Shown: positions 1 through 7,003 of the stretch, piece after piece
How the letters are laid out: each line of letters starts with the position of its first letter
Numbering within the stretch: position 1 is the first letter of the stretch
Assembly: GCA_016789705.1 (NCBI GenBank)
Contig: JAEUQR010000106.1
Location: forward strand, 47,408-111,407
Direction of reading: 5' to 3'
Source of the DNA: Acidobacteriota bacterium
GTDB lineage: Bacteria > Acidobacteriota > Vicinamibacteria > Vicinamibacterales > UBA2999
DNA: 64,000 nt
The notes under the pieces: generated by a model
Told to the model about the DNA's origin: nothing
The model's input: only the letters and a program-made list of their open reading frames with translations
Database searches by the model: none
Translations under genes and position numbers: made by a program

Positions 1-1105
1 GCTCCCCGGCGTTGCCCCAGTAGTCGATGATGAAGCCGTCGGTGGGCGAGCGGAAGTACTTCACCCAGGCCTGGTGCCCGTCGGAAATCTGCACCGTCGC
101 GCGGACGTTCAGGAAGTTGCTCTCGGTGGCCTGTTGGTAATCTTCGGGGATCGGGCCGCCGGTCTGGCGCCGTGGTGTGGTGTTCGTCGAGTACTCGTGG
201 GCGCCGAAGAACCAGGCGCGGTCCTTGAGAAGTGGTCCACCCAGCGTGAACGCGTAGTTCGGATTGATCTGATCGAACTTGACGCGTTCCAGTGACGCGC
301 CGGTGACTTCGCTCTTGGTCGAGTTCTGCTTGTCCCAGTTGTCATTGACCGCGATGTACTTCGCCGAGCCTTCGAACCGGTTGGTGCCGGACTTCGTGAT
401 GACGTTGATGATGGCGCCCTGACCGCGGCCGTATTCGACCGAGACCGCCGAGGTCGACACCGACACTTCCTGGATGGCCTCGAAGTTGAGGTTGGCGCCG
501 AAGGTGCCCGTGGTCGGGTCGGTCGTGTCGACCGAGTCCATGATGTAGATGTTGGCGTTGTTCGGCGCGCCGAGCGCGTTCACGTTCGAACTGCCCGTGA
601 CTGCGTTGCCGCCGACGACGCCGGGCGTGGCGATGACGAGCGACTGGTAGCTGCGGCCCACGGGCAGGCGCTCGAATTCTTCCCTGCGCACGCGGGTGTT
701 CGCGGTGACGTTCGTCAGGTCGACGATCGGCGTCTCACCGGTGACGGTGACCGTGTCGGTCAGGCCGCCTACTTTGAGCTGCACCGGCACGTTGGTGGTC
801 TTTTCGGTTTCCACCAGGTTGTCGGTGAGCCGCACCGGGGCGAACCCCGAGAGGTTGGCCTCCACGGTGTAGTTCCCGATGGCGAGCGCCGGGAAGATGT
901 AGCGCCCGTTCTCGTCGGTCACCGCCGAGCGCGAGGTGCCGCGCTCCTGAGAGGTGATCGTGACGGTGACGCCGGGGAGCACGCCGCCGCTGGCGTCCTC
1001 GACGACACCGGCAATGGTGCCCGTCTGGGCGGGCTGGGCGAAGGCGCGCGTGCCGAGCAGGGCGGTCAGCACCACCGCCAGACACAGGGAAACGCGTCGG
1101 AGCAT
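1..1105 (-). CDS. TonB-dependent receptor, Oar-like, 3' end cut by window edge
   Basis: Outer-membrane receptor of the carboxypeptidase-regulatory-domain type. The N-terminus is a signal peptide ending near AFAQ, followed by a CarboxypepD_reg domain (TIAGVVEDASGGVLPGVTVT, then an Ig-like repeat to about residue 100). Next comes a plug domain with the segments GRSYQSLVIATPGV, YIMDSVDTTDPTTGTFGANL and NVITKSGTNRFEGSAKY typical of Oar receptors. The reading frame is open to the left edge, so the barrel is only partly present (368 codons seen; complete relatives have about 1000). ATG chosen because it starts the signal peptide and follows GTGAGGA. The ligand cannot be inferred. Family assignment is firm. 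Confidence 0.93.
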   Translation of the reverse strand, partial: MLRRVSLCLAVVLTALLGTRAFAQPAQTGTIAGVVEDASGGVLPGVTVTITSQERGTSRSAVTDENGRYIFPALAIGNYTVEANLSGFAPVRLTDNLVETEKTTNVPVQLKVGGLTDTVTVTGETPIVDLTNVTANTRVRREEFERLPVGRSYQSLVIATPGVVGGNAVTGSSNVNALGAPNNANIYIMDSVDTTDPTTGTFGANLNFEAIQEVSVSTSAVSVEYGRGQGAIINVITKSGTNRFEGSAKYIAVNDNWDKQNSTKSEVTGASLERVKFDQINPNYAFTLGGPLLKDRAWFFGAHEYSTNTTPRRQTGGPIPEDYQQATESNFLNVRATVQISDGHQAWVKYFRSPTDGFIIDYWGNAGE

Positions 1106-1148
1106 AGTCGTATTCCTCACCAAGGTGGCACCGGGCATCGGCGCCGGA

Positions 1149-1178
1149 CTAACCAAATAAGGGGTTAGACCCAATATA
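1149..1178 (-). promoter_or_regulatory. Putative promoter -10 and inverted repeat upstream of the TonB receptor
   Basis: On the minus strand a TATATT hexamer (1173-1178) lies upstream of the receptor start and is followed within about 5 nt by a perfect 6-bp inverted repeat, CTAACC / GGTTAG (arms 1149-1154 and 1163-1168). A repeat next to a transcription start is the usual place for an operator. No convincing -35 box was found. Confidence 0.35.
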
Positions 1179-1284
1179 TCGGCACTTCGTCCCAAAACAG
1201 TGCATGGGGCGACCTGGGCGGGGCGGTGGGGGCGTCGAAACCGTGCAGCGCGAGGCAGGGGCGCCAGGTGACGGGAACGAGTCC

Positions 1285-1644
1285 TCAGGGACGAATACGG
1301 CCACACCACCTGAGCCGTGCGAACTCGCGGACCCGCCGCGGCCCGGCCTCGACGCCCTCGGCCGCGAGCAGCGCCCGCTTGAGGGCGAGCTGGCTGTAGC
1401 CGCCGAGTGCCCCGCCGGCAGCAATCACCCGGTGATACGGCAGCCCGGGCCGATCGGCCCGGGCGAGGATGTTGCCCACGGCCCGCGCTGCGCCGGGACG
1501 TCCGGCCATGGCGGCCACATCGCCGTACGTCGTGACGCGGCCGGGCGGCACGCGCGACACCACCGTGAGGACGCGGCGCTCGAACGCACCGGCCCCGCGC
1601 CTAGCGGCCGATGACGAGCTTGACGCGGAGGCTCGTGCCGCCAA
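1285..1644 (-). CDS. Alkyltransferase-like (ATL) DNA-repair protein
   Basis: Related to the C-terminal domain of O6-methylguanine-DNA methyltransferase. The family features are present: PPGRVTTYGDVA (helix-turn-helix), the Arg-finger segment GAARAVGNIL, and the active-site region GLPYHRVIAAGG. The methyl-accepting Cys of PCHRV is replaced by Tyr (about residue 70); ATL proteins usually have Trp there. It should therefore bind alkylguanine and flag it for nucleotide-excision repair rather than repair it directly. The start is TTG, inside the 3' end of the upstream barrel gene (44-nt overlap), because no in-frame ATG, GTG or TTG exists between that gene's stop and the conserved FERRV. The exact start is uncertain. 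Confidence 0.82.
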   Translation of the reverse strand: MAARASASSSSSAARRGAGAFERRVLTVVSRVPPGRVTTYGDVAAMAGRPGAARAVGNILARADRPGLPYHRVIAAGGALGGYSQLALKRALLAAEGVEAGPRRVREFARLRWCGRIRP

Positions 1645-2278
1645 GGTTGTCTTCGCCGAACGCCTTCGAGGCGCCGCCGTCGCCGATGGCGTTGGCCACC
1701 GACGTCCATACCACCTCGCCCGCCAGACCCACCCAGCGGTGCAGACGCACTTCGGCGGCGCCCGTCACGTGGAAGCCGTTGAACGACTCGTCCACGTCGT
1801 CGCCGTCCTGGGCGAAGGCGGCCGATTCCTCGTAGCGCAGCCGGGTGTAGCCGATGCCGAGCTGGGGGCGAACGCGGGCGCCGAAGAGCGGACGGAAACG
1901 CCAGCCGGCCGTGACCTCGAGCGGTGTCATCGTGACGTCGGTGTCGATGCCGAGAGGGAAGACCTGGCCACCGGTCGCCACGAACACCCGCTCGCCGCTC
2001 TTCGAGAAGCGGCGCGCTCCGGCTTCGATGACGACCGGGCCCCGCGTGAGGTTGACGCCGCCGCCGAAGTCCTGGCCCTGGCCGCTGCCGAGCACGGCCT
2101 TGAACGTCTTCGACGCCGTGAACCACGTCGTGCCGGCCGAGATGAACGGTCGAATCTGCAGCCCGTCGGGATACGCCGCGGCCTGGCGCGCGGCCGGACG
2201 GCGCGGCGCGGTCTGCCCGACGGCGGTTGCGGGCAGGCTGACTGCGAGGAGGGCGAGCGCGAACAGCATGGGGCGCAT
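1601..2278 (-). CDS. Secreted outer-membrane beta-barrel protein
   Basis: A 225-residue protein with a clear signal peptide (MRPMLFALALLAVSLPATAVGQ), then alternating hydrophobic and polar strands, many ending in aromatic or Gly residues (for example PLEVTAGWRFRPLFGARV and PQLGIGYTRLRYEE). This is like small OmpA/OmpW-type 8-strand barrels. The final residues LRVKLVIGR form a last strand, but there is no C-terminal Phe. It starts 11 nt after the protease gene, with AGGAGA as ribosome-binding site, so the two are probably co-transcribed. No specific function is recognisable. Confidence 0.8.
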   Translation of the reverse strand: MRPMLFALALLAVSLPATAVGQTAPRRPAARQAAAYPDGLQIRPFISAGTTWFTASKTFKAVLGSGQGQDFGGGVNLTRGPVVIEAGARRFSKSGERVFVATGGQVFPLGIDTDVTMTPLEVTAGWRFRPLFGARVRPQLGIGYTRLRYEESAAFAQDGDDVDESFNGFHVTGAAEVRLHRWVGLAGEVVWTSVANAIGDGGASKAFGEDNLGGTSLRVKLVIGR

Positions 2279-2289
2279 GTCATCGTCTC

Positions 2290-3867
2290 CTAGCGGGCCA
2301 GACCCAGCCCGCGCAGGGTGGCGCGGGGATTGATGAGGCCGGCGCCATGGGCGTCGTCGCGCCCGGGGGAGCCGCGGTCGGTCGCGAACTGCTTCATGGC
2401 GGCTTCGATGGCCGCCGGGCTCGTGATGCCCTGCTGGCGCAGCAGGGCCGCGAAGCCCGACACGTGCGGCGCGGCCATCGACGTGCCTTGCAGGAAGTAG
2501 TACTGAAACACGTCGAAACGCGGTGCTCTGAACAGGGCCGGTGCCTGCGTGAAGGTGATGGCGAGGTCCTGATCCACCATCTGCTGCAGGATGCCACCCT
2601 CGCGCGGCCCCGAGAGGCGCTGGTCGCCGCCAGGCGCCGAGAGTTCCACGTAGCTGCCGGTCGTGGAGTAGTAGGCGCGGTCGAGCGTGCGCCCGACGGC
2701 GCCCACCGAGACGGCGCCGTCGATGCTGCCGGTGAAGTCGCCGGCCCGGTTCGCCCGGTTCTGGCCGTTGCCGTCGTTGCCGGCGGAAATGACGACGAAC
2801 GCGCCCTTCGACACCGCATAACGCACGGCCGCTTCGATGGCCGGCGCCGCGCCGCCGGCTTCGCGGCCGATGCTCATGTTGATGACGTGGGCGCCGTTGT
2901 CGGCGGCGTAGCGGATGCCCTGGGCGACGGTGTCGTCGCTGCCGAAGTTCGGGCTGCCGAAGATGAAGTCCCACACCTCGTCGATGACCTTCACCGGCAT
3001 GATGCGCACGTTGAAGGCCATGCCGGCCACGCCGATGCCGTTGTTGGTCGCCTGGCCGATCGTGCCCGAGACATGCGTGCCGTGGCCGTCGAGGTCGAGC
3101 GGCAGGTCGTCGTTCCAGATGAAGTCGCGCGGCGCGACGAAGCGCGACGCGGGTCCGAGATCCGGCGCCGCGGCGAACGGCACGTCCACGAGACCGAGGG
3201 CGGGGTAGACCGGGCCGCCGGCTTCGAGCCGGAACGCCGAACCGCGATAACGCACGACCGAGTCGCGGAAGGCGACGCCGCTGTCGAGCACGGCCACCGT
3301 CACGTTGCTCGACGCGCCGGGGTTGATGTCCCACGCCCGCTCCATGTCGATGGCGGGGAAGTTCCACTGGAAGGAGTAGAGCGGATCGGTCGGCGTGAAC
3401 ATCGCGTGGTTGCGGTAGCGTGGCTGCGCGTATTCCACGTCGGGCCGGGATTCGAGTGCCGCGGCGACGGCCTCGGGGTCGGCGCCCTCCGGCAGCGCCA
3501 TGATCTCGAAGTCGGCCCACGACGGCCGGGCGAGGCGTTCACCGCCCACGGCGGCAAGCGCCGCCTGACGTGGCGGGATCGTGTCGTTCCTGAACTTCAC
3601 GATGACCGACCCGCGGGCGTAGACGGCGCGCGGTTCGCCTGCCGCATCCGCCACGAGGCCGGCACGGTTGCTGCGGTCGACCGGGTCGAGCGGGCCGGCC
3701 TCGGGGGCGAGGCCGCGGTCGATGCCCGGCAGCGCGGCCTCTTCGAGCAGCACGCGGGCCGCGGACTCGATGCCGGCCTGGCGGCCCGAAGGCACGGCCA
3801 CCGTCAGCGCCAGCACTCCCGCGGCCACGATGGCCGACGCAGGTCGTCGTCGAGTCGATGGGGTCAT
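2290..3867 (-). CDS. Subtilisin-like serine protease (S8 family), secreted
   Basis: Secreted endopeptidase. An N-terminal hydrophobic segment (residues 11-27) serves as signal. A propeptide-like region follows (VIVKFRNDT... EYAQPRY, residues about 87-151), resembling inhibitor I9 or fervidolysin-type prodomains. The catalytic domain has Asp195 (VAVLDSGVA), His262 (DLDGHGTHVSGT), the oxyanion Asn364 (ISAGNDG) and Ser463 (LQGTSMAAPHVSGFAALL). All triad residues are intact. At 525 residues it lacks the C-terminal extension many S8 enzymes carry. It lies just upstream of a small barrel protein in the same operon, so substrates may lie in the envelope or outside the cell. Confidence 0.95.
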   Translation of the reverse strand: MTPSTRRRPASAIVAAGVLALTVAVPSGRQAGIESAARVLLEEAALPGIDRGLAPEAGPLDPVDRSNRAGLVADAAGEPRAVYARGSVIVKFRNDTIPPRQAALAAVGGERLARPSWADFEIMALPEGADPEAVAAALESRPDVEYAQPRYRNHAMFTPTDPLYSFQWNFPAIDMERAWDINPGASSNVTVAVLDSGVAFRDSVVRYRGSAFRLEAGGPVYPALGLVDVPFAAAPDLGPASRFVAPRDFIWNDDLPLDLDGHGTHVSGTIGQATNNGIGVAGMAFNVRIMPVKVIDEVWDFIFGSPNFGSDDTVAQGIRYAADNGAHVINMSIGREAGGAAPAIEAAVRYAVSKGAFVVISAGNDGNGQNRANRAGDFTGSIDGAVSVGAVGRTLDRAYYSTTGSYVELSAPGGDQRLSGPREGGILQQMVDQDLAITFTQAPALFRAPRFDVFQYYFLQGTSMAAPHVSGFAALLRQQGITSPAAIEAAMKQFATDRGSPGRDDAHGAGLINPRATLRGLGLAR

Positions 3868-3908
3868 GGCGAACGGTCCTCGCGGTCGGAGGGGCAGGCG
3901 CGGTCAGT

Positions 3909-5612
3909 CTACTGTGCCGGAGCGCGTTGCGTCACGGCGTCGGTCAGCGGGCGGCCCTCGACGTCCCGCATCGGCACGCCGATCGTGGCGGCGAGCGTCG
4001 GCGCCAGGTCCGCGGGGGTCACCCGCGTGCCGTAGTGGCCGGCCTGGAACGCCGCGCCGAGGAAGACGAGCGGCACGTGCTGGTCGTAGGTGTGCGGCGA
4101 CCCATGGGTCGTACCATCGCCGCCGTCCGCTTGATTACCGGGGACGAAGATCCAGTCCGGGGCGGGAACGATCGTGATGTCGCCGCTGCGCTCCGCCACG
4201 TGGCCGGCGCGAATGGCGGCGAGCAGGTCCGGCGCCACGTCGTCGTGCGCTGCCGCAAGGTCGCCGTTCCAGACAGCCGTCGCGATGCCGGGGATGGCGC
4301 GAAGGGCCGCGATGGCGGGTGCCATGGTCGCCGCCGTCGCTTTCGCCTGTGCCTCGCGCGTGAGGTAGACCTGCGTGTATTCCGCGCGGGCCACATGCGG
4401 CCCGGCGCCGAGTTCCGCCAGCGCCTTGTCCACCGCGGTGCGCACCGCGCCGAGCGGCACGCGACCTGCCCGTCCCCCGGCGGCCTGCGTCGCTTCCGGC
4501 ACCGTCGCCACCCCGTGATCCGACGACAGCGCCAGCACGTAGCGGTCGCGCCCGACCGCGGTGTCGAGGAAGGTCAGCAGGCGCCCGAGCGTGCGGTCGA
4601 GGCGGGCCAGCACATCCTGCACTTCGTGACTGTCGGGACCGAACGAGTGGCCGACGTGATCGGTGGCGGAGAAACTCACGCCGAGGAAGTCGGGCACGCC
4701 ACGCTGCCCGAGCTTGAAGTCGCGCACGGCGGCCTCGGCCATTGCGCCAAGATACGCGTCGGAGTAGGGACTCTCTTCCCACAGGTCTCTGAACGTGCCG
4801 GCGGCCGTGCCGGAGAGCGGGTGCGGGAACACCGCCTGCCAGCCGGTGGCGGGACGTTCACCCACGCCGTCATCGCGGCCGGTGTAGGAGTCGGCCGGGT
4901 GCAGCCGCTCCCACACGGTGTTGACGTCGTTCGTGTACGGCTGCGCGGTGAGGAAGCGGGCGACCTGACGCCGCGGCCGTCCGTAGGCGCTCGACGTCTG
5001 CCAGCCGTTCCCGCCGAACCACGTGACCGCGGTCGCGTCCTTGCCGGCCATCATGATGGCGGAGCGGGCCTTCATGGACATCGTCACGACGCGCGATTCC
5101 CGCCGCCATCGCCGCAGGCGCTCGCCGAGCGTCGGCACCTTCAGCTGCACGGCGCTGTGGCCGTCGCCGCCCGAGGCTCCGCCGTAGGTGTAGGTCGTGG
5201 CCGACGGATCGGCGGTGCAGGGGCGCACGTCGCCGATATCGCGATGGAACCACTGGTTGAGGATGACGCCGTGAGTCTTCGGCCAGGCGCCCGTGCCGAG
5301 CGTGGCGTGCCCGGCGCAGGTGACCGTGTTCAGGTAGGGGTAGAACGTCTGGTCGTAGATGGCGCCCTGCTCGAGCAGGCGCTTGAAGCCGCCGCTCCAG
5401 AGCGACGCGTAGCGCGTGAGGTACTCGGCCCGCATCTGGTCGACGACGACCAGCACGAGCAGCGAAGGGCGGCGCGGGGGGGATGGCTGCGCTGCGCGGA
5501 CCGGCCAGAGGGCGGCGCCGCCGGCGAGGGCGGCCCCGACGAGCGCGGCGGCCAGGCGGCGGGAGGGACGACGGCGCGTGCCGGTCATGGTCGATGGTTC
5601 CGGGCGGGTCAT
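3909..5612 (-). CDS. Alkaline phosphatase family protein (PafA/nucleotide pyrophosphatase-like)
   Basis: Exported phosphomonoesterase or phosphodiesterase of the alkaline phosphatase superfamily. A signal or transmembrane segment (residues 19-40) precedes the metal site: Asp58 in VVVDQM, nucleophile Thr98 in NTVTCAGHATLGTG, the SATDHVGHSFGPDS segment, LSSDHGV, and THGSPHTYDQHVPLVFLG near the C-terminus. Length (567) and motifs fit PafA-type phosphatases. The ATG overlaps the stop of the HD-GYP gene by one base (TGATG), so the two are translationally coupled. A second possible start lies eight codons inside. Specificity for mono- or diesters cannot be told by eye. Confidence 0.9.
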   Translation of the reverse strand: MTRPEPSTMTGTRRRPSRRLAAALVGAALAGGAALWPVRAAQPSPPRRPSLLVLVVVDQMRAEYLTRYASLWSGGFKRLLEQGAIYDQTFYPYLNTVTCAGHATLGTGAWPKTHGVILNQWFHRDIGDVRPCTADPSATTYTYGGASGGDGHSAVQLKVPTLGERLRRWRRESRVVTMSMKARSAIMMAGKDATAVTWFGGNGWQTSSAYGRPRRQVARFLTAQPYTNDVNTVWERLHPADSYTGRDDGVGERPATGWQAVFPHPLSGTAAGTFRDLWEESPYSDAYLGAMAEAAVRDFKLGQRGVPDFLGVSFSATDHVGHSFGPDSHEVQDVLARLDRTLGRLLTFLDTAVGRDRYVLALSSDHGVATVPEATQAAGGRAGRVPLGAVRTAVDKALAELGAGPHVARAEYTQVYLTREAQAKATAATMAPAIAALRAIPGIATAVWNGDLAAAHDDVAPDLLAAIRAGHVAERSGDITIVPAPDWIFVPGNQADGGDGTTHGSPHTYDQHVPLVFLGAAFQAGHYGTRVTPADLAPTLAATIGVPMRDVEGRPLTDAVTQRAPAQ

Positions 5613-7003
5613 CAGAGGTAGGTCAGGGGATCGATGCCGAAGTCCTTCGGATCGACCGGCGCCACGACGGACTTCGGACCGGCGGTCTCGCTGTCCACGT
5701 CCCAGAGATTCACGTCGAAGGGCCGCGCCAGGCGCGTGCCCGCCGCGTCGATGATGACGCGCACCCGCGGCCGCCGCGGATCGGGGGCGAACGTGCGGAT
5801 GACCACGCCCACCTGGCCGGTGTCGAGCCGCACCATGTTGCCGGGCGGGTAGAGCCCCATGAGCTGCGAGAAGCGGCGCACGAGGTGCTGATCGAAGTGG
5901 AGGCCGTCGCTCTTCTGCAGCACCGCCAGGATGCGGTCGGTGGCGTGGGCCCCCTGATAGGCGCGCTGCGAGCGCATGGCGTCGTAGACGTCCGAGATAC
6001 TGCAGAGCATCGTGCCGAGGTTGAGCGAGGCGCGCTTCACGCCCATCGGATAGCCCGAGCCGTCGATGCGCAGGTGATGTTCGAAGGCCACCACCGGCGC
6101 GAGCGCCGGAATCTCGGGCGTGCGGCGCAGGATCTCGGCGCCGTCGACGACATGCATCCGCATGATCGCGAATTCGGATTCGGTGAGCCGGTCGGGTTTC
6201 GTCAGGATCTCGAGCGGCGTGCGCACCTTGCCGATGTCGTGCATGAGCGCGGCCAGGCCGAACTCACGCAGCAGCGCGCCGTCGATGCCGAGGCTGCGCG
6301 CCTGCGCCATGACGAGGATCGAGACGTTCACCATGTGCGTGAACGTGTAGTTGTCGTAGTCCTTGAGCGCGGTGAGCGCCATGAGCGCCGTGCGGTTCTG
6401 CGCCACCGCCTGGGCCAGCGAGTCCACGAGCTGCTTGGCCTGGTTGGGATCGGGCATCCCCTCCTTCTGCGTCATCTCCCAGAGCGCGCCGGCAATCGAC
6501 ACGCCGTCGGTGTAGAGGCGGCGGATCGTGGCCACGTCGGCCGCCGAGGCCTCGACGCGCTCGTCGAGCGTGAGACGGCCGACGCGGACGCGCGTGAGGG
6601 CGCCGAGCACGGCCAGCGGGTCGGGGATCTGGCCGGGCGCAGTGACGCCGGCGCGCTCGGGATGCGCGAGGGTCTCGATGAGGAGCGCCAGTTCTTCGGG
6701 CGGGACGCCGCGATCGAACGTGATGCGTTCGATGCCCACCTGGCGCACGCGCCGCAGCAGCTCCGAGAAGGCCTCGCCGGCGTGCACGAGCGGAATTTCG
6801 CCGACCACGACCTCGTTCTCGATGAAGCCGACGGCGAGGCTGGCGTCATCGACGAGCATCTGGTTGGCCGATTCGGCCAGCGCCTTGAGGGCGCGGCCGG
6901 CGAGCGGATGTGACGGCGCGTAGAGCTGGTTGGCGCGGACCGCCGCGGTCAGCCGCCGTACGAACTCATCGGCCTGACGCAGCTGGCGTGCAGCATCGCT
7001 CAC
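5612..7003 (-). CDS. HD-GYP domain protein (probable c-di-GMP phosphodiesterase)
   Basis: Likely hydrolyses cyclic di-GMP. The C-terminal half carries HD at His255-Asp256 (LMHDIGKV), the paired histidines His309-His310 (FEHHLRIDGSGYP) and an intact GYP at 317-319, followed by SISDVYDAMRS. The N-terminal ~120 residues (QLYAPSHPLAGRAL ... LALLIETLAHPE) form a separate domain that resembles the N-terminus of the HEAT-repeat protein encoded just upstream. There is no signal peptide. The start codon is GTG and overlaps the upstream stop as GTGA. Members with complete HD-GYP motifs are usually active; the input sensed by the N-domain is unknown. Confidence 0.93.
   Translation of the reverse strand: MSDAARQLRQADEFVRRLTAAVRANQLYAPSHPLAGRALKALAESANQMLVDDASLAVGFIENEVVVGEIPLVHAGEAFSELLRRVRQVGIERITFDRGVPPEELALLIETLAHPERAGVTAPGQIPDPLAVLGALTRVRVGRLTLDERVEASAADVATIRRLYTDGVSIAGALWEMTQKEGMPDPNQAKQLVDSLAQAVAQNRTALMALTALKDYDNYTFTHMVNVSILVMAQARSLGIDGALLREFGLAALMHDIGKVRTPLEILTKPDRLTESEFAIMRMHVVDGAEILRRTPEIPALAPVVAFEHHLRIDGSGYPMGVKRASLNLGTMLCSISDVYDAMRSQRAYQGAHATDRILAVLQKSDGLHFDQHLVRRFSQLMGLYPPGNMVRLDTGQVGVVIRTFAPDPRRPRVRVIIDAAGTRLARPFDVNLWDVDSETAGPKSVVAPVDPKDFGIDPLTYL

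Noticed and set aside
1204..1614. Long open frames on the plus strand opposite the ATL, protease and barrel genes
   Set aside because: Arg/Pro/Gly-rich shadow frames created by high-GC codon bias; no start context or family features.
3858..5621. 587-codon plus-strand frame opposite the phosphatase gene
   Set aside because: Composition (His/Arg/Val/Gly repeats) and complete overlap with an enzyme that has all catalytic motifs.
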